In this document: one piece after another, positions 34,102 to 42,112 of the stretch | Layout: every line of letters begins with the position of its first letter | Numbering within the stretch: the first letter of the stretch is position 1 | Source: CAG-791 sp963629395 | GTDB lineage: Bacteria; Bacillota; Clostridia; Lachnospirales; Lachnospiraceae | Reading direction: 5' to 3' | NCBI GenBank assembly: GCA_963629395.1 | Contig: CAVGIV010000011.1 | Span: 1-47,933, forward strand | Length of the DNA stretch: 47,933 nt | The notes under the pieces: model-generated | The model's input: only the letters and a program-made list of their open reading frames with translations | Databases searched by the model: none | Told to the model about the DNA's origin: nothing | Made by a program: the position numbers and the translations under genes

Positions 34102-35399
34102 ACAGAATGCCTACGGTTGCCTTTGCGGCGAATTACATCAACCATCATCAGATCCCCTTCTGTGAGGCCATGGTCAGGCGGCTGGGGGACGGCTTTGTCT
34201 TTGTCCAGATGGAGGAGATGGAGAAGCAGCGTCTGGACATGGGATGGAAGGATGTGTCGGAGGAGCTGGACTGGGTGCTCAAATGGAGCACCGATCAGAA
34301 GGAGGCGCAGCGGGAGCTCTTGGCCTGCGACCTTTTGATCGTCGGCTGGGTGCCGCAGCTGCGTCCGCTGATCGCCAAGAGGCTCCGGCTCCAGCGCCCG
34401 GTGTTCCAGATCAGCGAGAGGATCTACAAGGACGGACAGTGGAAATTCCTTTCTCCAAGAGGGCTGGCGGACAAATACCAAAGCTTCACAAGGTATCGAA
34501 GGAGTGCGTATTTCCTTTTGTGTGCGGGGGCCTATGTGGGCTCGGATTTCGGTCTGATCGGTGCCTTTCCGGAGAAAAAATACCGGTGGGGTTATTTTCC
34601 GCCGCTGCGTCAGTACGAGGGCGGGCGGCCGCCCATTCGGCACCGGGGAGCCAGGGATGTGACGGAGCTGATATGGGCCGGACGATTTGTCGGGTTTAAG
34701 CATGTGGAGCGGGTGTTGTCCCTGGCGGATCGCCTGCAGAAGGACGGGAAACGGTTTCTGCTGCACATCGTCGGCGATGCCGGAACGGGAAATGAGAAGG
34801 TGTCGGAAGAGGTACATCGCTTTGCCGGCCAGCATGGCCTGGAGGAGAGTGTTATTTTCCATGGCTTTTGTGGTCCGGAGATTGTGCGCGATCTGATGGA
34901 GCACAGTGATATCTTCATCCTGACCAGCGACCACGGGGAGGGCTGGGGAGCCGTTCTCAATGAGGCTATGAACAGCGGCTGCGCGCCCATTGCAGGGGCG
35001 CAGGCAGGCGCGGTGCCGTATCTGATTCAGAATGGCGTGAACGGCTATGTATATGCGGACGGGGATGAGGATGACCTTGTGCGCAAGACCGAGCGGCTGA
35101 TGGAGGACACGGAGCTCTGCGAACGGTTCGCGGCGCTCTCCTTCCGGAAGATTCAGACCATATGGAATGCAGATACGGCGGCGGAGCGGTTTCTGGATTT
35201 CGGCGAGCGGGTGCTGCCTCTGTGCGAGGCGGCGAAGTCCCGGACACAGAAAAAGCGCAGAATCCGGAAGCTGGTGCGGCGTCTGAACCGGGAGCTGCCG
35301 GCGGAAGGGCCGATGAGTCTGGATCCCTCTCTGCGGCCGTTTCTGAAGGCGGCGCGGCTGTCCGGAGCACCGGCGGAGGTGCTGGAGGAGGAGCAGTGA
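34098..35399 (+). CDS. GT4 family glycosyltransferase
   Basis: 433 residues, GT-B fold. ELIWAGRFVGFKHVERVLSLADRL (about 194-217) is the usual GT4 inter-domain start, and HSDIFILTSDHGEGWGAVLNEAMNSGCAPIAG (about 270-301) holds the donor-binding E-x7-E region. GTG at 34098 overlaps the previous stop in GTGA and has CGGAG six bases upstream; ATG 34107 is an alternative. The C-terminal 60 residues are Arg/Glu-rich and extend past the usual domain end. Confidence 0.88.
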   Translation: MNRMPTVAFAANYINHHQIPFCEAMVRRLGDGFVFVQMEEMEKQRLDMGWKDVSEELDWVLKWSTDQKEAQRELLACDLLIVGWVPQLRPLIAKRLRLQRPVFQISERIYKDGQWKFLSPRGLADKYQSFTRYRRSAYFLLCAGAYVGSDFGLIGAFPEKKYRWGYFPPLRQYEGGRPPIRHRGARDVTELIWAGRFVGFKHVERVLSLADRLQKDGKRFLLHIVGDAGTGNEKVSEEVHRFAGQHGLEESVIFHGFCGPEIVRDLMEHSDIFILTSDHGEGWGAVLNEAMNSGCAPIAGAQAGAVPYLIQNGVNGYVYADGDEDDLVRKTERLMEDTELCERFAALSFRKIQTIWNADTAAERFLDFGERVLPLCEAAKSRTQKKRRIRKLVRRLNRELPAEGPMSLDPSLRPFLKAARLSGAPAEVLEEEQ

Positions 35400-35401
35400 G
35401 C

Positions 35402-36427
35402 ATGCAGATCGGGAATGAACAGATTTCTGTAGTGGTGCCGGTCTACAATTCGGAGCAGTTTCTGCGGAAAACAGTGGCCTGCATCCAGGCCCAGACGGAT
35501 TCAAATTATGAGATCCTGCTGGTGAATGACGGATCGACGGATGGGTCGCTGGAGGTGTGCCGGGAGCTGGAACAAGAGGATGACCGCGTACGCGTTATCA
35601 GTCAGGAGAACCAGGGCCTGTCCGCGGCGCGAAATGCCGGAGTCAGGGCAGCAAAGGGCGAGTACATCAGCTTTGTGGATTCGGACGATCTGATCCATCC
35701 GGACATGCTGGAGAATCTTCGCAGCGGAATGGAAGCGATGCGGGCGGCAGGGCACAGGGATGTACAGATTCAGATCGGACGGGAAGAGATTGATGAAGAT
35801 GGGAAGCCATTGCCGGCGGCGGTACTGCCTCCCGATGAGCCGGTACTGATTCCTCCGGTTTTGTTCGTTCAGAGTATGCTCCTGTACACCGGAGACGCGT
35901 CGTTCTGCACGAAGCTGACGCCCCGGAGGATTCTCCTTGCCCACCCGTTTAAGGTGGGAGCGCTGTGCGAGGATTTTGATCTGGAAACGCATCTGGTGGA
36001 TGTGATTGATGGGGTATACAATCTTCCGCAGATCGGATACCGCGTGGTGCATCGGAGCGGGAGCCTTACCAGGCGCCGCAGCGTAGGGCAGTTCTCGCGG
36101 GCCTACATTGCGATTATTGAGGCCTCAGACTATGTGGAGGAATATCTCGTGCCGCGCTATCCCAAGCTTCAGGTGGCGGCGCGCCGATTCGGCCTGTATG
36201 AGCGGCTGGATTATATGCTGCATGTCCCTATTGACGATATGCAGAAGGAAAATACATTCTATCGGAATGTGGTGGCGTATCTTCGACGGCACCGCACGGA
36301 CATTCGGGAAAATCCGTACCTGACACGCAGAGACAGGACGTATCTGACGATTCTGGCTGCGGCCCCCGTCCCGGTGCGGCGCATGCACCGTCTGTCGATG
36401 CGGCTGCGGGGGATTCCGGTGGAATAG
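35402..36427 (+). CDS. GT2 family glycosyltransferase
   Basis: 341 residues. ISVVVPVYNSEQFLRKTVACI, LLVNDGSTDGSLEV (about 40) and the metal site ISFVDSDDLIHPDML (about 84-98) are textbook GT2 motifs. ATG 35402 follows a strong GGAGGAGGAG, two bases after the previous gene's stop. It is the last gene of the glycosyltransferase run and is followed by a long-stem terminator. A C-terminal Arg-rich tail may associate with the membrane. Confidence 0.9.
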   Translation: MQIGNEQISVVVPVYNSEQFLRKTVACIQAQTDSNYEILLVNDGSTDGSLEVCRELEQEDDRVRVISQENQGLSAARNAGVRAAKGEYISFVDSDDLIHPDMLENLRSGMEAMRAAGHRDVQIQIGREEIDEDGKPLPAAVLPPDEPVLIPPVLFVQSMLLYTGDASFCTKLTPRRILLAHPFKVGALCEDFDLETHLVDVIDGVYNLPQIGYRVVHRSGSLTRRRSVGQFSRAYIAIIEASDYVEEYLVPRYPKLQVAARRFGLYERLDYMLHVPIDDMQKENTFYRNVVAYLRRHRTDIRENPYLTRRDRTYLTILAAAPVPVRRMHRLSMRLRGIPVE

Positions 36428-36452
36428 AAGAATACTATCAAAGCCAAGGAGG

Positions 36453-36512
36453 GCTCGCGTAAATTTTCAAATCGGTATGATACCGATTTTGAGAAAATAC
36501 GCGGGCTTTTCT
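36453..36512 (+). terminator. Long-stem terminator ending the exopolysaccharide cluster
   Basis: GCTCGCGTAAATTTTC..AAATCGGTA and TACCGATTT..GAGAAAATACGCGGGC pair over more than 20 positions with a TGA loop and small internal mismatches, followed by TTTTCTT. It separates the glycosyltransferase operon from the surface-protein gene. Confidence 0.8.
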
Positions 36513-36540
36513 TGTGCCAATGAATTTTTGGCTGTAAATT
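36512..36540 (+). promoter_or_regulatory. Candidate promoter of the collagen-like surface protein gene
   Basis: TTGTGC (36512-36517), a 17-bp spacer and TAAATT (36535-36540). Both hexamers are imperfect, so this is only plausible. Confidence 0.35.
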
Positions 36541-36546
36541 TACTCG

Positions 36547-36739
36547 GTGAGATTACTCGTAAGCCAAGAAAACCAGCGGGTATACGCTGCATTGTAAAGC
36601 GCCGGCTGATGACATCGAGTAATCTGGGGGACATGTTGTGATATGCCGAGACGGAAGCGAAAGAGCCGTCTCGGACCAATCGCGGTATCATGGAGACCAA
36701 AGAATTTTTGGCCCCGATATATATCGGAGGAAAAGCGTT
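36547..36739 (+). promoter_or_regulatory. Structured 5' leader of the surface-protein gene
   Basis: Four helices are visible. GATTACTCG (36551-36559) pairs with CGAGTAATC (36616-36624), enclosing AAGCC/GGCT and a CAGCG/CGCTG hairpin. Next comes CCGAGACGG/CCGTCTCGG inside an outer TGATA/TATCA helix (36639-36691). Finally CCGATATATATCGG (36714-36727) overlaps the first bases of the GGAGG ribosome binding site. The layout fits an RNA element that controls translation. It does not match the c-di-GMP-I, fluoride, SAM or T-box cores that I know. Confidence 0.45.
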
Positions 36740-39700
36740 ATGAAACATCCAGGATATGTGCGTTTGACCGGCGCAGCATTGGCGGCCATGGTCGCTCTTA
36801 GCAGCTTGAGCGGCAGCCCGCTCCAGGTCTATGCGATGTCGCAGACGGAAGGAAGTGTTGCTGAATCGTCGGTACAGAGTACGGAAACGGGGACAGCGGG
36901 AGACGAAAGCTCACAGGATGCTGGTTCCGTGTCTTCGCAGGCGGCAGGTGAGGACAGCACAGAAAGTGGAACAGCGAATGCCAGCGAAAACGGATCGCAG
37001 AGTACATCTGGCGGGAGCAGTGCCACAGGCACATCCGCTGGGGGCAGCACGGAAGGTACATTTGCGGCAGGCAGTACAACGGACACGACTGGGGAAGCCA
37101 GTTCGACCAGCACATCTGCGGAAAGCACTGTGACAGGTGTTTCTGATAAAACAGATACAGAAGGTGTGACAGGTGAGAGCAGCACGATAGGGACAACAAA
37201 AGGCGGCGTAGAAAATACGGCTTCGAAAGGCAGTACGTCGGACACGAGCATGGGCGGCAATATGGAAAACTCCGACAGGAGTACATCGCTGGCCTCTTCG
37301 GACTGGAATTCTGCTGTTGTGCTGGCCGATGCAGAAGATGACGAGCCGTCGTTGACATCAGCATCCGTTACGGATGGTGCAGCCACAGAGGAAACGATCA
37401 AAAAGCTCACAGAGACAAATGAGTCGGATGAGTATAAAGCAGCAGAAGAATCCGGATCAAACCCGCTCAAGCTAAAAAAAGGGCAGGAAACCGTCGCGGT
37501 GGTTCAGAGTGAGCTTTTGCTTTATCAGAATCTCCTGCATGATGGCAATCAGAATACAGCAGTGGTTTTTGACAACTACAAAAGAGGGAATGAGCCGGTA
37601 GCTGATGTTGCTTATCAGGGCGGGTTCACATATAAGAATCAGATTGACCATGCAGGTGATCGTTCGCTGAAGTATAACTTTGACAGTGCGACCAATTTTA
37701 ACAACGCATCGGGATACGATTCTCAACAGAATACTAGCAAATACTCAGCTGTAAAGGCGGTAGCCTGTGACCCGTTCGGTACGGGACGGGACAGTTGTGT
37801 AGCCTATGTTGGCTTTAACTGCACCGGCGAGAGCCATGTTGATGTGATGACATGGCTGTACGACTATAAAAACGGAAAAAGCTCGGAAGTAATAAAACTT
37901 GCGACACTGAACTGGACAAAGATCGACACAGCTCTTACCAACGCGCAGATGTCCAATTTTGTTGCCATAACTGCCGGTAACTACAACGGCAGCGTCAACG
38001 AAACGGCGGGCTATGGATTTGCAACGGACAGTGTCATTGTCTATGCACCCAGTTCAGGAGGGGACAGCCAGAAATCCAATGGCCTTGTTGAGCTTCAGTG
38101 GCAGCAGGATCCGACTACACATCAGATTACATTGAAGAAGCAGTCTACGCTGAGCACAAGTCTTCTGCATGTGGGCTACGGCTATGGAAATAATACATGG
38201 GCGTATGATATGCATCCGGAGGATAAGCTGGCTTGTGAGCTGGCCACCGGAGATTTCGACGCGGATGGAATTGAAGATCTGGCTGTGCTTTCCTATTGCG
38301 GAGATAGTGCCGTTAAGCAATATGGGGATGCTACGCTATATGTGCCCTATCTTTCCGTGTCAATGGGATCGTCCGATCGGAATATTCTGGAGAATAAAAC
38401 AGGTGGCGAGTATATTGAAAAGTCTGGCGGACGCTCGGACGGTGCGTATCTGTGGGACACAGCTAGAAGCCCAGGCATGTCTGTCGGTGACGCCAACGGA
38501 GATGGAATTCTGGAAATTGCAGTAGCAGGCATCCGAGCAACGCAGGCTACAACGGGCAGCAATCCTAATTCGTCGTTGAAAGACGACAAGCTTTGGAAGA
38601 GCACAACAACGGACAATACTGTTGTTGGGATTTACCAGGTGGGGGCTTCCAATACACTGCAGACTCTTAGTTTTAACACCGGTGTGGAGACAAATGGATG
38701 GAAGAAAGAAGGTGCGCATACGAGCGATTCCATTATGGAACGCTCCGGCGTAGCATTCATTGCCTTGGATGGCCAGTACACGCAGGAACAGCTATTTATC
38801 GACGGAAGTATCTATGAATTTGAGAACAATACTGCTTCTCTTAAGACCAAGGCGGCTAAGACGGCAGAGTATTTTACGAAGGCAGATAACGGCGCTGGTA
38901 GTGTATCGATTACCAATACATATATTCAGTCTGTTGCTGTCGGAAACTTTGATCACAATTATGCAGGCCGCGAACAGGTGATGATTGTCATCGGCTTGAA
39001 GCAATCCGGTGCTCATGAGGATGCATTGGCACTTCTTGCCATGGGCGGTGTATATGATAATGATGATACGATCAATGACGGTACCAACACATCGCAGAAA
39101 TATGAGAAGCACACAGGCTTTTATGACAATGGGTATGATAGCCGGGAATGCTACCTGAACCATTGTCAGGACAGTGATATCAAAGATGGCTTCAGCTGCT
39201 GCGTTGTGGCGGTCGATATCGACAATGACGGCTTGAAAATCAAGTACAGCAATATCAAGTATCTTGAGAGTGATGCAGAAGTGCAGGCAGTGATACAGGC
39301 TGCACCGGCATTCGGCGGACTGCGGCAGTATGAAGTTGCAAGTGCGACTACATATAAAATATCTGGAAGCTACACCTATGAGACCAACAGCTCATTTAAA
39401 GGCACTAGGGAGTTTGGCGGGATTTTTGGATTTAGCGCTGATCTCAAGGTTGTGAAATGGGATACCCGTGTCAGAGTGGGCTATCAGCAATCATGGGTTA
39501 CAGGAACAAGTAAGTCGAACACAAAGACATATACCGCAACCTTTTCAGCAACCAACCAGAATCTTGTTATTTTGCGCCGGAATCCATTCTATCAGTATAC
39601 CTATGAGCTGGAAGAGGCGGACGGCAATAAATCAACGGTAACCTACACAGTGGGGCAAGCGCCTTACTACGTACAGCTTTCAGTGGAGGATTACAACAGC

Positions 39701-41848
39701 ATCGTCGATTCCTACAATAAGGTTTTGCAGGAAAGAAAAGCCAAGGATTCGAAGTATTCGCCGTTGTATTTCGAAAAAATAACAGAATCTTTTTTGAATG
39801 GAAATGTCGGAAATCCGTGGAAATACCAGACAAGACTTGGCGGCAAGAATGTTAGAAATGATTATTACGTCAGCAGCAGTACATCATCGAAGGACGGCGC
39901 TTTTTCTACAAGCCCCAACTGGGTTCAGCTGGGATATGCTGCAGGCAGTACGGAGGTTTCTCTGACAGATGCGGAACTGAATAAGAACTTTAAATCCTAT
40001 ACATCCGGCATGACAGTTTACGGTGAAACAACGCTTACAGCTGGGGGTGTGGGCGGAGCCTACTTTTCTGTCTCCATGTTGGACACGACAGGCTCTTCAA
40101 CAACAACGGGAAGTGGTACAGGTGTTTCAACCAGAGTGGGCAACATCGATGAAGAAGCAATCCTAAAGTCGAAGGCGGCAACAGAGACCACAATTGATAA
40201 ATACAGCTTCAAGTGGTGCTTTGCCGGCGGTGAAATTAAGGTCGGGTATAAAGCGGGGAATTCGGGGAATGAGGATACCTACGTTCCGCTTTTGCATCAT
40301 GTATTGAAGGATCTTACTGCACCGCTTGCACCGGTGAAGCTGAATTCAATGAAACGCACCAGTGGCCAAAATCTTAAGCTGACATGGACAACGCCGGCTG
40401 ATGATCACTCTGGCAGAAAATTCTATAGCGCCGATGAAATGAATTATGTGATTTATCAGCGAAATGCATCTGAGGACGGCGAATGGAAGGCAATTACGGA
40501 TGATCTTGTCGCAGCTGATTGTAAGGCCGTGCAGAATGATGACGGCACCTATACGATGGAATATGAGATTACTCCCAAGATTGACGCGGCGGACGGAAAT
40601 ATCTACCAATATGCAGTGCGCTGCAGTCTGCTCGGCAAGGAGAACACAACAGAGAGTTTAAACTCCAATTATAAGACCCTTGCGTTTATGGAGACGGAAT
40701 CGGATACTGGTGAGATCTCATATCTGCACATCAAGTACTCCGATGACGGCGGCAAGACCTTTACCGGAAATGACGGTGCGGACATCGGCAGCTGGATGGG
40801 AATCTACACGGATTTCACAAAGGAAGCCTCGAAGAATGTCTCTGATTACAAGTGGATGCAGATTAAAGGCGACAAAGGAGACACCGGAGCGACGGGCGAG
40901 AAAGGCGACAAAGGAGACACCGGAGCGACGGGCGAGAAAGGCGACAAAGGAGATACCGGAGCGACGGGCGAGAAAGGCGACAAAGGAGATACCGGAGCGA
41001 CGGGCGAGAAAGGCGACAAAGGAGATACCGGAGCAACGGGCGAGAAAGGCGACAAAGGAGATACCGGAGCAACGGGCGAGAAGGGCGACAAAGGAGACAC
41101 CGGAGCGGCAGGTGAAAAGGGAGACAAAGGAGATACCGGAGCAACGGGCGAAAAGGGCGAAAAAGGCGACAAAGGGGACACCGGAGCAACAGGAGAGAAG
41201 GGTGACAAAGGCGATGCTGGGGCAGATGGTCGTGGCATTGCGAGCATCCGAATTAATGAGAGCGGTCATTTGATTGTTACCTACAGTGACGGAACGAGTG
41301 AAGATGCCGGCCTTGTGCAGGGAAATGCAACAGGAGCCACCGGGGCGCAAGGTGAAGCAGGAGCCACCGGAGCACAGGGTGCAACAGGAGCCACCGGAGC
41401 GCAAGGAGCAACAGGAGCCACCGGAGCACAGGGAGCAACAGGAGCCACCGGAGCACAGGGTGCAACAGGAGCCGCCGGAGCGCAAGGAGAGACAGGAGCC
41501 ACCGGAGCGCAAGGAGAGACAGGAGCCACCGGAGCGCAAGGAGAGACAGGAGCCACTGGAGCGCAGGGCGAAACCGGAGCTGCTGGTCGCGGCATTGAAA
41601 CGGCGAAACTCGATGAGAATGGCCACCTGATCATCACCTACAGCGACGGGACGAGTGAAGATGCCGGCGCCGTGCAGGGCTACGCGAAGCGCGATCCGCT
41701 GGTATATGTCGCACTTGCAATTTCCATACTGGCACTGCTCCTGTGCCTGTATCTGCTGTATTCTCAGAGGTATTCCTCGAAGAGTATGCGCCGCATGTGG
41801 AAGAAGATGGCGGGCCTTCGGGATGACGACATCGGAGATGATGAATGA
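36740..41848 (+). CDS. Giant surface protein with FG-GAP-like, FN3-like and collagen-like repeats
   Basis: 1702 residues. A signal peptide (1-33, ending VYAM) is followed by a Ser/Thr/Gly-rich stalk (about 34-195). A large globular region has FG-GAP/VCBS calcium-loop motifs: GDFDADGIEDLAVL (about 505), GDANGDGILEIAVAG (about 583), GNFDHNYAGREQVMIV (about 735) and VDIDNDGL (about 823). An FN3-like domain (about 1196-1315) and a SDDGGKTFTGNDG module resembling phage tail proteins come next. Collagen-like blocks (about 1377-1496 and 1532-1615) are each followed by a GRGI..GHLI.TYSDGTSEDAG module. The C-terminus has a membrane helix (about 1655-1677) and basic tail; there is no LPxTG. GGAGGAAAAGCG precedes ATG 36740. 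It probably forms a cell-surface fibre. Ligand unknown. Confidence 0.85.
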   Translation: MKHPGYVRLTGAALAAMVALSSLSGSPLQVYAMSQTEGSVAESSVQSTETGTAGDESSQDAGSVSSQAAGEDSTESGTANASENGSQSTSGGSSATGTSAGGSTEGTFAAGSTTDTTGEASSTSTSAESTVTGVSDKTDTEGVTGESSTIGTTKGGVENTASKGSTSDTSMGGNMENSDRSTSLASSDWNSAVVLADAEDDEPSLTSASVTDGAATEETIKKLTETNESDEYKAAEESGSNPLKLKKGQETVAVVQSELLLYQNLLHDGNQNTAVVFDNYKRGNEPVADVAYQGGFTYKNQIDHAGDRSLKYNFDSATNFNNASGYDSQQNTSKYSAVKAVACDPFGTGRDSCVAYVGFNCTGESHVDVMTWLYDYKNGKSSEVIKLATLNWTKIDTALTNAQMSNFVAITAGNYNGSVNETAGYGFATDSVIVYAPSSGGDSQKSNGLVELQWQQDPTTHQITLKKQSTLSTSLLHVGYGYGNNTWAYDMHPEDKLACELATGDFDADGIEDLAVLSYCGDSAVKQYGDATLYVPYLSVSMGSSDRNILENKTGGEYIEKSGGRSDGAYLWDTARSPGMSVGDANGDGILEIAVAGIRATQATTGSNPNSSLKDDKLWKSTTTDNTVVGIYQVGASNTLQTLSFNTGVETNGWKKEGAHTSDSIMERSGVAFIALDGQYTQEQLFIDGSIYEFENNTASLKTKAAKTAEYFTKADNGAGSVSITNTYIQSVAVGNFDHNYAGREQVMIVIGLKQSGAHEDALALLAMGGVYDNDDTINDGTNTSQKYEKHTGFYDNGYDSRECYLNHCQDSDIKDGFSCCVVAVDIDNDGLKIKYSNIKYLESDAEVQAVIQAAPAFGGLRQYEVASATTYKISGSYTYETNSSFKGTREFGGIFGFSADLKVVKWDTRVRVGYQQSWVTGTSKSNTKTYTATFSATNQNLVILRRNPFYQYTYELEEADGNKSTVTYTVGQAPYYVQLSVEDYNSIVDSYNKVLQERKAKDSKYSPLYFEKITESFLNGNVGNPWKYQTRLGGKNVRNDYYVSSSTSSKDGAFSTSPNWVQLGYAAGSTEVSLTDAELNKNFKSYTSGMTVYGETTLTAGGVGGAYFSVSMLDTTGSSTTTGSGTGVSTRVGNIDEEAILKSKAATETTIDKYSFKWCFAGGEIKVGYKAGNSGNEDTYVPLLHHVLKDLTAPLAPVKLNSMKRTSGQNLKLTWTTPADDHSGRKFYSADEMNYVIYQRNASEDGEWKAITDDLVAADCKAVQNDDGTYTMEYEITPKIDAADGNIYQYAVRCSLLGKENTTESLNSNYKTLAFMETESDTGEISYLHIKYSDDGGKTFTGNDGADIGSWMGIYTDFTKEASKNVSDYKWMQIKGDKGDTGATGEKGDKGDTGATGEKGDKGDTGATGEKGDKGDTGATGEKGDKGDTGATGEKGDKGDTGATGEKGDKGDTGAAGEKGDKGDTGATGEKGEKGDKGDTGATGEKGDKGDAGADGRGIASIRINESGHLIVTYSDGTSEDAGLVQGNATGATGAQGEAGATGAQGATGATGAQGATGATGAQGATGATGAQGATGAAGAQGETGATGAQGETGATGAQGETGATGAQGETGAAGRGIETAKLDENGHLIITYSDGTSEDAGAVQGYAKRDPLVYVALAISILALLLCLYLLYSQRYSSKSMRRMWKKMAGLRDDDIGDDE
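40868..41227 (+). repeat. 36-bp tandem repeat encoding GDKGDTGATGEK
   Basis: Nine near-identical 36-bp units (eight from 40868, one from 41165), an extra 9-bp GEK codon triplet at 41156 and a partial tenth from 41201. Every unit keeps Gly-X-Y phase, giving about 40 collagen triplets. High nucleotide identity suggests recent expansion and copy-number variation. Confidence 0.95.
41333..41575 (+). repeat. 27-bp tandem repeat encoding GATGAQGAT/GET
   Basis: Nine 27-bp units keep Gly-X-Y phase and make the second collagen-like block. The first five mostly encode GATGAQGAT, the last four G-A-GAQGET, so the array grew in two rounds. Confidence 0.95.
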
Positions 41849-41903
41849 AATTTCATCATATGAAAAAGCTATAGAATGGCTTGTAAAATGAAGCTATCAT
41901 ATC

Positions 41904-41932
41904 TGGAAAAATGAAGACGTGAGCTATATAAT
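41904..41932 (+). promoter_or_regulatory. Promoter of ilvE
   Basis: TGGAAA (41904-41909), a 17-bp spacer and a perfect TATAAT (41927-41932). The MITE-like element begins 12 bases after the -10. Confidence 0.6.
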
Positions 41933-41943
41933 CAACGGATATA

Positions 41944-42084
41944 GCAACTGTTCCGGGCTTGTTCGTGAAACGAGCAGGCTCGGATTGCTGCCGGATACAG
42001 TGATTCGGCGTGAAATACCCGGGAACCCCGCATGAGCAAAAAGCTGCGCAGCGGCGATTTTGCAAATGGGCTCTGAATAGTTAC
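41944..42084 (+). mobile_element. IS66-type MITE (copy B) in the ilvE leader
   Basis: 141 bp. The right terminus GGCTCTGAATAGTTAC is intact; the left end GCAACTGTTCCGGGC is a degraded partner. The 3' module 42031-42084 matches copies A and C, and its hairpin GCTGC/GCGGC keeps pairing by a wobble where the others have GCTGC/GCAGC. The left interior differs from copy C but is also self-complementary (GTTCCGGG with CCCGGGAAC). No target duplication survives. It lies wholly within the ilvE 5' UTR and ends 28 nt before the ATG. Confidence 0.65.
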
Positions 42085-42112
42085 AAGAATAGAATGAGGA
42101 GGACGGATCATC

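Noticed and set aside
34083..35504. 473-residue minus-strand frame
   Set aside because: It opposes two clear glycosyltransferase genes and lacks any recognisable motif or start signal.
36547..36740. c-di-GMP-I, fluoride or other known riboswitch
   Set aside because: Conserved cores such as GGGCAAACC or CGCAAAGCC, and the fluoride GGxGATGG start, are absent; only the general layout is riboswitch-like.
40868..41575. CRISPR-like regular repeats
   Set aside because: Repeats are contiguous without spacers and encode Gly-X-Y in frame.
40718..41626. Long minus-strand frame with Cys/Ser repeat protein
   Set aside because: It is the antisense of the collagen-coding tandem repeats; no ribosome binding site, composition purely a shadow.
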